Positions 28,049 through 37,303 of a stretch of DNA of 64,000 nt are shown in pieces. Within the stretch, counting starts at the first letter, position 1; each line of letters starts with the position of its first letter. Under the pieces are notes generated by a model. It searched no databases and was not told the origin of the DNA. It saw only the letters and a list, made by a program, of their open reading frames with translations. Origin of the DNA: CBDCTM01 sp965222005. GTDB lineage: Bacteria > Bacteroidota > Bacteroidia > Chitinophagales > Saprospiraceae. The position numbers were made by a program, and so were the translations under genes. The stretch is taken from the NCBI GenBank assembly GCA_965222005.1, contig OZ244935.1, positions 3,038,001-3,102,000 on the forward strand, written 5' to 3'.

Positions 28049-28843
28049 ATGAAATACCTTGTCTATTTATTTAGCACACTCCTGCTGCTCGGGTTTTTTT
28101 CCTGCGAAGATGATGAAGCTGTGGCAACAGAAGTTACAGACGTTGAACTTACCCTGAAGGCCAACTATGATGGCGAAACCTTTATGACGGAGAAAGATTA
28201 CGACTACGACGGTACGGCCATTCGCTTTACCAAGCTGGCTTTTTATATTTCTGACATCGTCCTGCTCAGTTCCGGTTCCGGAGAAATTGAGCTCAAAGAT
28301 GTTGAATTTGTTGATTTGGGCTTCAATATTAGCGAGCAAGCGCAGGCCGAAGCAGGGGTGAAAATAGAAGCCAAGCAGGTGGATGTAGGCTCATACAGTG
28401 GTATTCGCTTTGGCTTGGGGGTACCGGCTGACCTCAACCGGACTAGCTGGACCGATTATGGCTCGGGGCATCCGCTGCGCAATGATTCTCATTACTGGTC
28501 GAGTTGGGAAAGTTTTATTTTTGCCAAAATTGAAGGTAAAATTGATACCGATGGGGATGGTATGGTGGACAATTCTTTTCTTTTTCACACCGGTTCGGAT
28601 GATGCTTATACCGAAAGAAGCATCGGAAGTTCAATTGATCTGGTATTGGATGAGCTCAAGCAGCTTACCTTTAATATTGACGTAAAAGACATCCTCAAAA
28701 CGACGGATGTCGGCTGCGATGCGGATGGCAATGGTTATCTGGACCTCCAAACCACCAACTGCAACCGTACCCACAGCCTGGAGCAGATTGATCTGGTTAA
28801 AGAAATTATGAGCAATTTTAGCTTATCGATTGAAATGAATTGA
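28049..28843 (+). CDS. MbnP-like lipoprotein, second copy
   Basis: The 264-residue protein has a lipoprotein signal (LLGFFSCEDDE). MbnP-family landmarks are FYISDIVLLS, RFGLGVPADLNRT, HPLRNDSHYWSSWESFIFAKIEG, FLFHTGSDDAY and a late LTFNIDVKDILKT strand. The DTDGDGMVDN segment looks like a calcium loop. The Trp residues of HYWSSWESF align with the candidate modified position of MbnP. It lies 94 bp after the first copy and 22 bp before the di-haem peroxidase gene, so it is probably the direct partner of that enzyme. The protein pair is inferred to handle copper or another redox-active ligand in the periplasm. Confidence 0.85.
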   Translation: MKYLVYLFSTLLLLGFFSCEDDEAVATEVTDVELTLKANYDGETFMTEKDYDYDGTAIRFTKLAFYISDIVLLSSGSGEIELKDVEFVDLGFNISEQAQAEAGVKIEAKQVDVGSYSGIRFGLGVPADLNRTSWTDYGSGHPLRNDSHYWSSWESFIFAKIEGKIDTDGDGMVDNSFLFHTGSDDAYTERSIGSSIDLVLDELKQLTFNIDVKDILKTTDVGCDADGNGYLDLQTTNCNRTHSLEQIDLVKEIMSNFSLSIEMN

Positions 28844-28865
28844 AATATTTAGAAAAAGTAGCCAA

Positions 28866-29984
28866 ATGCTTCTGAATTCCTACAAATTCCTGCTTTTGCT
28901 GGCATTGTGCCCGTTTCTGTTTACCAATTGCGGAGATGATGATGAGATGCCAGGCACCGGTGATGACAGCCTCACCCACATTCCGTACGATCCTACGCCC
29001 TTTGGCCTGCAAATACCCCCGGGCTTTCCTCCGATGTTCATTCCTCCAGACAATCCAATGACAGAGGAAGGCATCCAGTTGGGGCGCCATCTCTTTTTCG
29101 ATCCGATCCTCTCTGCTGACAGTACGATGGGCTGCTTTAGTTGCCATTTGCCCGAAGGCAGCTTCACCGACAACAAGGCCGTTAGCCTCGGGATAAAAGG
29201 TTTGCCGGGCAAGCGCAGCAGCATGGGGCTGTTGAATGTAGGATTTTTTGAGATAGGTAAGTTTTGGGATGGGCGTGCCGCAACACTGGAAGACCAGGCT
29301 TTGGGGCCGGTGGAGGATGCACTGGAGCTGGCAGATACCTGGGAAAATGTGGAGATGAAGCTGCGTAGGCATTCGACTTATCCAAAAATGTTTCGCGAAG
29401 CTTTCGGTATTGATAGTAAGCAGGAGATTACCCGACAGCTGGCGGTCAAGGCCATTGCGCAGTTTGAGCGTACCATGATCGCAGGCGACACCAAATACCA
29501 TAAAGTACAGCGTGGTGAAGCCTTTTTTACAGATGATGAACTGGCTGGCCATCAGCATTATTTTGAAGAAAATGGCGTTACCAGCGCACAATGCTTCCAC
29601 TGCCACGGAGCTCCGCTGATGGCGAATGATAAAGAATATTTCAACAACGCCCTTGATGAGGTAGATTTTTTAAATGATTTTCCAGATCCCGGCCGGGGCA
29701 TGGTCACACAGGACTCCTTTGATAATGGTCGTTTTCGGGCTCCCAGTCTGATCAACATCGTTCTGACAGCTCCTTATATGCATGATGGCCGCTTCAATAC
29801 ACTGGAAGAAGTGATGGATCATTACGTCAGTGGAGGGCACCCCTCGCCTAATCGCGCCTCTGAAATGGATGAGCTACGCGATTCAATGCTTACGCAAATC
29901 GAGAAACAACAAGTTCTAGCCTTCCTCGAAGCGCTTACGGATACCACCTATCTGAGCAATCCTTTGTACAAAAGTCCCTTTTGA
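28866..29984 (+). CDS. Di-haem cytochrome c peroxidase family (MbnH/MauG-like)
   Basis: The 372-residue protein has a lipoprotein-type signal (FLFTNCGDD). Two c-type haem sites are present: C90-F-S-C93-H94 and C243-F-H-C246-H247, with the family motif TAPYMHDGRF near residue 302. Length and motif layout fit the bacterial CcpA/MauG group. With MbnP-like genes immediately upstream, the closest functional analogue is MbnH, which oxidises a Trp of MbnP to kynurenine via a bis-Fe(IV) state. A plain peroxide-reducing peroxidase is the alternative. It would act in the periplasm or on the outer membrane. It ends the cluster; 377 bp without a gene follow. Confidence 0.9.
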   Translation: MLLNSYKFLLLLALCPFLFTNCGDDDEMPGTGDDSLTHIPYDPTPFGLQIPPGFPPMFIPPDNPMTEEGIQLGRHLFFDPILSADSTMGCFSCHLPEGSFTDNKAVSLGIKGLPGKRSSMGLLNVGFFEIGKFWDGRAATLEDQALGPVEDALELADTWENVEMKLRRHSTYPKMFREAFGIDSKQEITRQLAVKAIAQFERTMIAGDTKYHKVQRGEAFFTDDELAGHQHYFEENGVTSAQCFHCHGAPLMANDKEYFNNALDEVDFLNDFPDPGRGMVTQDSFDNGRFRAPSLINIVLTAPYMHDGRFNTLEEVMDHYVSGGHPSPNRASEMDELRDSMLTQIEKQQVLAFLEALTDTTYLSNPLYKSPF

Positions 29985-30361
29985 GGCAGCCATCTGAATC
30001 AGTATTACAGAGGCCAGTAATATGTGTAATTTTTGCTGTCACAAATCGGCAAAAAAAAACACAAAATTCGTCTCTTTTTCCATCCGGAATATGCTTATTT
30101 TTTCTTTTGTCTTCACAAAGGATTTTCTTGCAAGTAATTGGTTTTTAGTAAGTTATGACTTGTGAAATTAATTATGTGTTGGCTGATTTCTTTCGGCATA
30201 CCTTTTGTCCAAGTGGTAAATAGGTCGTTACAACGTTACAAGTTTTAATAAAGACTATCATTCAAACCACCCAAATCTATTCCTTCCCGGAATACCTTTT
30301 TTTCAACGGCTACCCCCTTAGTGTTTAATTAAATTGTTGATGTAAAAGAATCTTAATTACT
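29985..30361. other. Gene-free AT-rich intergenic stretch
   Basis: I see no credible ORF, RNA or terminator hairpin in this 377-bp gap. A sequence TACCTTTTG near 30200 is one base too long for the -7 consensus. It presumably carries the promoter of the downstream subtilase gene. Confidence 0.5.
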
Positions 30362-33300
30362 ATGAGAAAGCTAATGGAGTTGGTAGCTCTGTTGTTGTGT
30401 GTGTGTTATGCCTATACAACAGCTGCCCAGTCAAGTGATTCCCCCGCCACTACAAAAGTAACCCCCTCAAATTTTGCCGAGCATTCTGCTCAATTTCAAA
30501 AAACCAAATTCCAAGATCGGTATTACGTATGGCTCAACTTTGAGGAGAGCCCATCCGGCGATTTGCAAAAACTGTTGAATAGCAAACAGATAGAGCTGGT
30601 GGCTTATCATTCTCCCACGAGAGTATTAGCAGCTATGCCCACAGATTTGTCCAAAGCAGCGTTGCAAAATTTATCCGTACAAAGTATCGAAGCACCCCAG
30701 CCCGAACAAAAATTAGCGGAGGCTTTGCAGCTACGCGATTACCCCGACTGGGCCGTGCAGGCTCAGGGCCAGGTCGATGTAGCCATCAGTTTTGCACCCA
30801 ATGTGGGTCAGGAAGAGATTGAAAAAACGGTCGAAAGTTTTGCCATCCGTGTGTTGGAAGATGAATATTTGGGTGGCCAGATCATTATCGGGCGCATAGC
30901 GGAGAACTATATTGATGAACTGGGTAAATTGCCCTTTATCCTTTTTGTTGATGTTGTTCAGGAACCGGCACAACGACTTAACCATGAAAATTGTGTGTAC
31001 CAAAGGGTAAATGTGCTCAATTCGCGCTTGCCGGGACAGCGTAATCTGACCGGAAAAGATGTTTGTGTAGGTATCGGTGACGGCGGTGAGTTGGGCGATC
31101 ATATCGATTTTGGCGATCGCGTTATCAATATTGCCAACGGCACTTACAGCTCATTCGGCGCGCATGGCGATCATGTGGCCGGTATCATTGGCAGTGCAGG
31201 AAACCTCAACCCCCGTCACATGGGAATGGCCCCTGAAGCTACAATACTGATGCAGAAGACGAGCTTGATTACCTATTATGCAGAAGACTATGTGACGGAT
31301 TATAATATGGTACTCACCAATAATTCGTATGGCACCAGTTTCAATTGCTACACCAATGGCTTGTATAATTACACCAGCCAAAACCTGGACTGGCAGATGA
31401 AGGAGTTTCCTAAACTGCTCCACGTATATGCCGCCGGAAACAGCGGAAGAAAGACCTGTACCACCTATCCTGAAGGCTACCGAACGGTGCTGAGGTATTA
31501 CCAAAGTGCCAAAAACGTACTTACTGTTGGCTCGGTAGATGAAAATCGGGAGATTTGGGCTTCCTCCAGCAGGGGTCCGGTTGCGGATGGTCGTTTGAAG
31601 CCTGAATTATGCGGGATCGGATCAGGTGTTTATTCTACCGGTAGAGATAACGACTACTGGAGAGCCAGTGGTACCAGTATGGCTGCACCCTCCGTGGTGG
31701 GTACCCTGGCACTATTGGTGGAAAGATTCCGCCAGCTAAACAATGAAGACCCCGACGGAGCTTTGATGAAAGCAGTAGCTTGCAACAGTGCCAATGATCT
31801 GGGCAATCCAGGGCCTGATTACACCTTTGGATATGGCCTGATCAACGGCCGGCGGGCTGTGGAGACGCTTGAAGAAGGACGCTATCAGTCGGGTACTGCC
31901 TCCTCCGGTGAATCGAAGAGCCATTCCATTGAGGTACCGGCGGGTACCAAGCAGCTGCGCGTGATGCTGTACTGGCATGATAAGGAAGCACAGGCTTTTC
32001 CTGCCAAAGCATTGATCAACGATCTCAACATTCGGGTGGAGGATCCGTCCGGAGCGGAATATTTGCCGTGGGTGCTGAACATCGACCCGGAGCGCGTAGC
32101 CGATGAGGCTACCAGAGGCGTAGATACGTTGAATAATATCGAACAGGTTACCCTTGCCGATCCTACAGTGGGTACCTATACCATCCACATCGATGGCAAT
32201 GCCGTTCCATTTGGGCCACAAGACTATTACATCGTGTATGAATTTATCAAAGACGAAGTAATGGTGACTTTTCCTTTCGGAGGCGAGTCTTTGGTACCGG
32301 GAATGAACGAGATCATTCAGTGGGATGCAGATGATACCAATACCTATACATTCAAAATTGAATACTCTTTGGACGGCGGAAATAGCTGGACCTTAATTGC
32401 TGCTGCTGAGGAAGCAGATAAAAGGCATTTTGCCTGGGAAGTACCTCCGGTGTTTACTCATGAAGGTATGATCCGGGTGACTAAGAATGGTGTAGATGTA
32501 AAGGATGCTAATGAGCATTATTTCAATATTATGCAGGTGCCGGAGATAACTAATATCGTTGCACAATGTGAGGGCGTGATCGAATTGACCTGGACGGCCG
32601 TAGAGCAGGCACAGAGCTATGAGGTGATGATGTTTGATGGAACGCAAATGATCGAAATTGGCAGTTCGGCAGATTCATCCTTCTTTTTTAATAACGACCA
32701 ACTTGATTACAATGAGAAGTACTGGTTTTCAGTAAGAGCCAGGACACCTACCAGCAATTTTAGCGAGCGAGCAGTAGCTTCATTTGTGATACCAAGTGAG
32801 AATTGGCTTTGCCCCTGGGGCAATGACCCAAAACTCGGCGGTATCAAGATCGATGTCGATAGGGGGAGAGAAGCTACCTCTGCTGCGCTTACCAATGCCG
32901 AAGATATTACGGTAGAAATCAAAAATGTAGGCAATAATGAGATTAAACGATACAAGGTTTTCTATTCAGTAGATGGTGGCGAAGCAGTGTCAGAGGAAGT
33001 GTACAAAAAAATTGGAGTGGGCGAATCCTACTGGTTTACCTTCTCCAAAAAAGCAGACTTTTCCGGAACCGGCTCACACCAAATTGATGCTTGGTTAGCC
33101 TACAGTTCGGATGACCACAATTACAACGATACCCTGCCCATAGCAGCTACGGCCATACAATTGGCCAACGTTCCTGTCAAGCTGCCTGTGCACTACACTT
33201 TTGGAGAAAGCAACAATATGCTGCTGACCGAAAATTATGTCGGACTCGCCAATATGCTCAATTGGGACTTTCAAACCAACAACAATGGCGTACTCAGACT

Positions 33301-34285
33301 GGAGGATGGCATAATGACCCTACAACCCACCAACCTGGAACCCAAGGCCGAATACGATAATAATGCGATCCTTACCCTTAATATGAGTAAGGTAGAATTG
33401 GCCGCCAAGCAACTTTTACTGAGCTTCAAATACATCGTCTTTCCCGACCTCGTTGGTCCCCGGGGGGATGATGGGTCGGTGCAAGGCAAGCAAAACCGGG
33501 TTTGGGTAAGAGGTTCCGATACGGATGAATGGTTGCTGCTGGCTGTATTGGATGCGGAAGATAACAAATGGCATTTGCTCAAAGACTTGAACCTCAGCAA
33601 GGTGCTAAGGGATGCAGGCCAGTGGCTGACAAGCAGCTCACAGATTAAATTTGCACAAACCACCTCTAGAGCTATTGCCATAGATGATCTAAAACTGGAA
33701 ACGGGCAAGGCAACTGCTCCGGATCTGCTGGATTTTGATGTGCAGAAGTTCAATGATGAAGTATTGGCAAAATGGGCCACCACTACCAATAGTAGCAATG
33801 AAACCTTTGAAGTACAGGTAGCTACGGAATCCACTTTGCTGACACAGACGCCTTTCCGCACCATTGCTACCGTAAAAGGCGTGGCTAATGGCACCGGCCA
33901 GCAGGAGTACACCTATATTGACAGGCAAACTACGGAGAAGGGCTACCGGTATTACAGACTAATTCAGCTCCAGCCAGATGCAGCAAGCATCACATCGCCA
34001 GTGCAGATTGTCAACTTTACAAAAGCCATTCCGGGCAAAGGAGTATTTCCCAATCCCTTTGTCAATGAAATAAATTACCTGCACGATAGTGAGACCGAAG
34101 AGCCACTCGAAATCCTGTTGCTCGATGCAAAAGGGCAGATCATAGAACAGTACAAAGTATTGGCAAATGATACGGACAAGATCCGCCTGTCGGTTGAAGG
34201 AGACCTGCCGGAGGGCATGTACTGGCTAAGAGTAGCGGGAAACAGCAAGGTTAGAAGCTTCAAAGTTTTTAAAGGCAGGCCGTAA
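30362..34285 (+). CDS. Secreted S8 (subtilisin-like) serine protease with T9SS sorting domain
   Basis: The 1307-residue protein has a signal peptide (ending TTAAQS). An N-terminal ~200-residue region is followed by the peptidase S8 domain with catalytic D240 (VGIGDGG), H268 (AHGDHVAGI) and S439 (GTSMAAP); NNSYG supplies the oxyanion Asn. After this come a P-domain-like beta region (about 510-640), Ig/fibronectin-like domains (about 650-820), further beta-sandwich domains and a T9SS type-A terminus (VFPNPFVNEINYL ... SFKVF). It is an exported broad-specificity endopeptidase by family; the substrate is unknown. Monocistronic, followed by a strong terminator. Confidence 0.92.
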   Translation: MRKLMELVALLLCVCYAYTTAAQSSDSPATTKVTPSNFAEHSAQFQKTKFQDRYYVWLNFEESPSGDLQKLLNSKQIELVAYHSPTRVLAAMPTDLSKAALQNLSVQSIEAPQPEQKLAEALQLRDYPDWAVQAQGQVDVAISFAPNVGQEEIEKTVESFAIRVLEDEYLGGQIIIGRIAENYIDELGKLPFILFVDVVQEPAQRLNHENCVYQRVNVLNSRLPGQRNLTGKDVCVGIGDGGELGDHIDFGDRVINIANGTYSSFGAHGDHVAGIIGSAGNLNPRHMGMAPEATILMQKTSLITYYAEDYVTDYNMVLTNNSYGTSFNCYTNGLYNYTSQNLDWQMKEFPKLLHVYAAGNSGRKTCTTYPEGYRTVLRYYQSAKNVLTVGSVDENREIWASSSRGPVADGRLKPELCGIGSGVYSTGRDNDYWRASGTSMAAPSVVGTLALLVERFRQLNNEDPDGALMKAVACNSANDLGNPGPDYTFGYGLINGRRAVETLEEGRYQSGTASSGESKSHSIEVPAGTKQLRVMLYWHDKEAQAFPAKALINDLNIRVEDPSGAEYLPWVLNIDPERVADEATRGVDTLNNIEQVTLADPTVGTYTIHIDGNAVPFGPQDYYIVYEFIKDEVMVTFPFGGESLVPGMNEIIQWDADDTNTYTFKIEYSLDGGNSWTLIAAAEEADKRHFAWEVPPVFTHEGMIRVTKNGVDVKDANEHYFNIMQVPEITNIVAQCEGVIELTWTAVEQAQSYEVMMFDGTQMIEIGSSADSSFFFNNDQLDYNEKYWFSVRARTPTSNFSERAVASFVIPSENWLCPWGNDPKLGGIKIDVDRGREATSAALTNAEDITVEIKNVGNNEIKRYKVFYSVDGGEAVSEEVYKKIGVGESYWFTFSKKADFSGTGSHQIDAWLAYSSDDHNYNDTLPIAATAIQLANVPVKLPVHYTFGESNNMLLTENYVGLANMLNWDFQTNNNGVLRLEDGIMTLQPTNLEPKAEYDNNAILTLNMSKVELAAKQLLLSFKYIVFPDLVGPRGDDGSVQGKQNRVWVRGSDTDEWLLLAVLDAEDNKWHLLKDLNLSKVLRDAGQWLTSSSQIKFAQTTSRAIAIDDLKLETGKATAPDLLDFDVQKFNDEVLAKWATTTNSSNETFEVQVATESTLLTQTPFRTIATVKGVANGTGQQEYTYIDRQTTEKGYRYYRLIQLQPDAASITSPVQIVNFTKAIPGKGVFPNPFVNEINYLHDSETEEPLEILLLDAKGQIIEQYKVLANDTDKIRLSVEGDLPEGMYWLRVAGNSKVRSFKVFKGRP

Positions 34286-34318
34286 AGGCGATCGAAATAG
34301 CTCCTGAGGAGGAGTCAA

Positions 34319-34352
34319 AAAGGGGCAGTTTTTGATAAAAAGCTGCCCCTTT
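34319..34352 (+). terminator. Intrinsic terminator of the subtilase gene
   Basis: A perfect 10-bp inverted repeat, AAAGGGGCAG (34319-34328) with CTGCCCCTTT (34343-34352), followed by a T-rich stretch and lying 33 bp after the stop. Confidence 0.85.
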
Positions 34353-34592
34353 CCTGTTTTTAGGCATTTTTTTTGCCTGAAAAAGGGCAGTTTTTTTTTT
34401 ATCAAATAATATTTTTTTCACACTTCAAAAACGTAATAAAACATAACTTGTTGATTATCAATCATTTATGGCTTTGTGTGTTACAAATTATAAAAAATAA
34501 ATCCACACAACGGCCGATTTTTGTATTTTGCTTAGGCTTAATTTATCCTGATTATTGTATTGTGATTGAAAGATAAAGGAGATGAACGACAC

Positions 34593-34882
34593 GCTGGCAA
34601 AAAGTGGCCAGCCAATGATTTAGGATATGTTCATGGGATTACACCGGAGGTTCGCCTTCGGCATAATTTGATAATAGTGAGTCGTATCACAAGGTGCGAC
34701 TTGCTATTACCAAAGTTAGCAATTTCTGAAAAACTGATCTATTAAAAATATAACTGTTTCGGCGATAGTGCTCAAGCAGTTACCGCCGGCAAAAATGCTG
34801 GCACCTTATTTCGGATATGTTCATGGGATTATAATTTGTTGTAGTGAGTCGCGTTTCTAAATGAAAGCGCGACTTTCTATTT
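34593..34882. repeat. Pair of direct ~100-bp hairpin repeats in a gene-free stretch
   Basis: Two related units lie in the 598-bp gap between the subtilase and xdhC: 34593-34710 and 34785-34882. Each has a G/C hairpin (GCTGGC...GCCAGC or GCCGGC...GCTGGC), then GGATATGTTCATGGGATTA (from 34623 and 34813, offset 190 bp), then AGTGAGTCG ... CGACT(T) ... CTATT, itself a hairpin. The second hairpin (34847-34874) is followed by a T run and could terminate plus-strand transcription. No ORF in the region is convincing. Confidence 0.75.
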
Positions 34883-34883
34883 T

Positions 34884-35846
34884 TTAGCCCTCCTCATTTT
34901 TGATCTTTATCAATTCTGCTGCTATGCTCACGGCGATCTCTGCCGGCGTTTTGCTGGCTATCGGTAAACCGATTGGAGCCCGTACCACAGAGAGCTGTTG
35001 GCCAGAAAAGCCTTCCTGGCGCAGCTCGTTCCACAATTGCGCTACTTTGGCAGCGCTGCCCATCATACCCAGATATTTAAATTTCTTGCCCAACAACTGA
35101 CGGATTACCTGCTTGTCAGAACGATAGCCAAAGGTCATAAGCACCACGTAGGCATGCTCATCCGGCCCGATTCGCTGGCCAATATTCTGATAAGAATCGA
35201 TACAAATTTGATCGGCGAAATGGTTCGCATCGACCGTGTTGAGCGCAGGTCGGTCATCATACAAAATCACCGAAAAGCCCAGCCATTTCAATTGCCTGCT
35301 CAAGGCCAGGCCTACATGCCCGCCGCCGATAAGGTGAACCAGCCGGGTGCGGGGAAAGCGTTCTGCCAATTGCCAGTGGGTAGGATCATTGTAATGGAGT
35401 ACAAACGGCTGTGGCTGCTCGCCAGAAGTTTGGAAGTTGAGCCCCTGGCTTGACCACCGCAGCAGCCCTTTTTGCTGCTCCAGCAGCGCCTTGCTCAAAG
35501 CCTTCCAATCTGCGTCGGCTTTATAGAATTGGTACATAGCCACCCATTGTTCCCCCGAGCAGATCATCCCTGACTGCCTGCCTTCGGTTTCTTTTCTGTG
35601 GATTTGTTCTAAAAAAAGAACATCTTCAACCCGCTGCTGCAAGCGCTGCTTCGCCAATTCCACCAGCTTGTGTTCCATGATTCCACCACCTATCGACCCG
35701 TGCATGTCTCCGTCCTCAGTCACAGCCAATTGAAAGCCCTGCCTCCCCGGGCTGCTCCCTTTGCTTTGCAATACTTTGAGCACTGCCAATGCTTTACCAT
35801 TACAGAGTTGCCGGTTCACAAAGGCCCAAAATTCCAACATGTTCAA
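34884..35846 (-). CDS. xdhC: XdhC family molybdenum-cofactor chaperone
   Basis: The 320-residue protein has the two XdhC/CoxI parts: an N-terminal domain with VLQSKGSSPGRQGFQLAV, a GSIGGGIMEHKLVE motif and Cys in GMICSGEQ, and a C-terminal Rossmann domain with VHLIGGGHVGLALSRQLKWLG, YDDRP and YLGMMGSAAKV. Family role: binds the sulfurated molybdenum cofactor and inserts it into xanthine dehydrogenase. Its ATG overlaps the stop of the DUF6986 gene by four bases (ATGA), so the two are translationally coupled. The xdhA and xdhB genes it should serve are 6 kb away in a separate unit on the same strand. Confidence 0.93.
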   Translation of the reverse strand: MNMLEFWAFVNRQLCNGKALAVLKVLQSKGSSPGRQGFQLAVTEDGDMHGSIGGGIMEHKLVELAKQRLQQRVEDVLFLEQIHRKETEGRQSGMICSGEQWVAMYQFYKADADWKALSKALLEQQKGLLRWSSQGLNFQTSGEQPQPFVLHYNDPTHWQLAERFPRTRLVHLIGGGHVGLALSRQLKWLGFSVILYDDRPALNTVDANHFADQICIDSYQNIGQRIGPDEHAYVVLMTFGYRSDKQVIRQLLGKKFKYLGMMGSAAKVAQLWNELRQEGFSGQQLSVVRAPIGLPIASKTPAEIAVSIAAELIKIKNEEG

Positions 35847-37279
35847 CTTTTTTGATTTCTTCGATTGTCCAATATCCTGGCAAAGGAGCGAGTTCTGATC
35901 TCATCAAGACTGAGGCCGGTGGCGGCAATATCATGCTCGCTAATTGCACCACAATTGAGGGCCCGAAGGAAGTAGTTGAGCAAACCCTGACCGGTGGCGG
36001 CATCATCAAAAATATCACCACTAAGGCTGGCCCGCGCTGCTTTTTCCATAAAGCTGCGCAGCCTTTCTGTGGCCTCGTTGATGCTTTCCAAAAAGAAGGC
36101 ATACACGGCAGCATAGCGGATTGGTAGCTGCGCCGGGTTGAGGTCCCAGCCCTGGTAGTAGCCATTCCATAGCGAGTGGCGAATATGATCGTATGCCTGT
36201 TTCCAGGCTCTAAAGACTATTTGCTGGTTTTCCTTTTTGTGTTGGGCGCTGAGTTTTTTGCCGCGATGCGGGCCTAGGGGCATTATGTTGGTAGCGCCGT
36301 CGGAGAGCCAGATTCCGGTATGAGCGAGAGCTACCTTGGTCATATGATGCGCAAAATCACAAACGGGATGATCCATCGTTTGGTAATGGGCAGTGATATT
36401 GCAGGAGGCGGTATAATCATAGGTGCCAAAATGCATGGCAATACAACGGCCTTTGGCAGCTGTGACCAGTTTTCGGAGCGGATTGGTTCCCTGAGCACTT
36501 ATAATAGATTGAGTAGTTTCCACCATCATCTCCATTTTTAAGGATCGTTTTGGTAAATCGAAAAGTTGTTCAAAGATTTTCAAAAAGCGGGCAAGTGCTT
36601 TGGGTTGGGCCGGAATGGTGACTTTGGGGAGCATCACTACAAAATTGGAAGGCAATCTTCCGTTGGTTGCATCCAGCAAAGTAGATAAGAAAATATCCAG
36701 GGTGCGCAGTCCCCGTGCTTTCATGTCTTCGGTAAATGGCTTGATGCGGATACCGATGAAGGGGGGCAGGCTGCTTTCGGCCATGCCTTTGGCTACCTCC
36801 AGCGCCGCACGTTCGGCTTCCTGATCTTCCTCTTCATCGCTTCTGTTGCCGTAGCCATCTTCAAAATCGATACGAAAATCCTCCACGGCTTCTGTCTTCA
36901 ATTTTTCCACCACCTTATAATACACCTGCCAGGGCAGCCCAGCCGGATGAGCCTGCCTTGCCGACTCGCTCAGTCCCGCGAGTTTCTTTTCCAGGTGTTT
37001 GATAGCGGAGGCACTTTGGGGCAGCTCCTCTGCTCCCTTGAGCTGCAAAGCTTTGGCAAATGCTACAAAATTGGGCGCATAGGCCAGTAAGTGCTCCAAT
37101 GCCCGTTGGCTCAGGATTTCTGCGGAATCATGGTTGAATAGGTGAGCGCCGCCATATACGGTATGTACGGCCTGCCTGTCGGGCCGGTCGCCGGGATACA
37201 TCTTTTGAAAGGCCCGATTGGCTTTGGCAAGTTGTTTGAAAATCGTCTTTCGTGCTTTGGAATGGATACTTTGCTTCAT
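35843..37279 (-). CDS. DUF6986 aldolase-superfamily (HpcH/HpaI-like) enzyme of the purine locus
   Basis: The 478-residue protein belongs to DUF6986, an HpcH/HpaI aldolase/citrate-lyase-like group with the PEP/pyruvate TIM-barrel fold. Visible landmarks are DFRIDFEDGYGNRSDEEED (metal-binding acids), GIRIKPF, RGLRTLDIFLSTLLDA, VVMLPKVTIPAQPKAL, KMEMMVETTQSI (Glu), MHFGTYDYTASCNI and LSDGATNIMPLG. Members of the fold make or break C-C bonds of 2-oxo acids with Mg, including malate-synthase-like condensation of glyoxylate. The gene sits 24 bp after uraH and overlaps xdhC, inside a urate-degradation operon, so a role with glyoxylate or another product of ureide breakdown is inferred. The reaction is not established by sequence. 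Confidence 0.85.
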   Translation of the reverse strand: MKQSIHSKARKTIFKQLAKANRAFQKMYPGDRPDRQAVHTVYGGAHLFNHDSAEILSQRALEHLLAYAPNFVAFAKALQLKGAEELPQSASAIKHLEKKLAGLSESARQAHPAGLPWQVYYKVVEKLKTEAVEDFRIDFEDGYGNRSDEEEDQEAERAALEVAKGMAESSLPPFIGIRIKPFTEDMKARGLRTLDIFLSTLLDATNGRLPSNFVVMLPKVTIPAQPKALARFLKIFEQLFDLPKRSLKMEMMVETTQSIISAQGTNPLRKLVTAAKGRCIAMHFGTYDYTASCNITAHYQTMDHPVCDFAHHMTKVALAHTGIWLSDGATNIMPLGPHRGKKLSAQHKKENQQIVFRAWKQAYDHIRHSLWNGYYQGWDLNPAQLPIRYAAVYAFFLESINEATERLRSFMEKAARASLSGDIFDDAATGQGLLNYFLRALNCGAISEHDIAATGLSLDEIRTRSFARILDNRRNQKS

Positions 37280-37303
37280 AAATAATTCAGATTGGACAAA
37301 ATT

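Noticed and set aside
27127..29984. A methanobactin biosynthesis operon
   Set aside because: Only MbnP- and MbnH-like genes are present; no precursor peptide, MbnB, MbnC or transporter is seen nearby.
34373..34576. 67-codon ORF after the subtilase terminator
   Set aside because: Very AT-rich, composition unlike real genes here, no promoter or start context.
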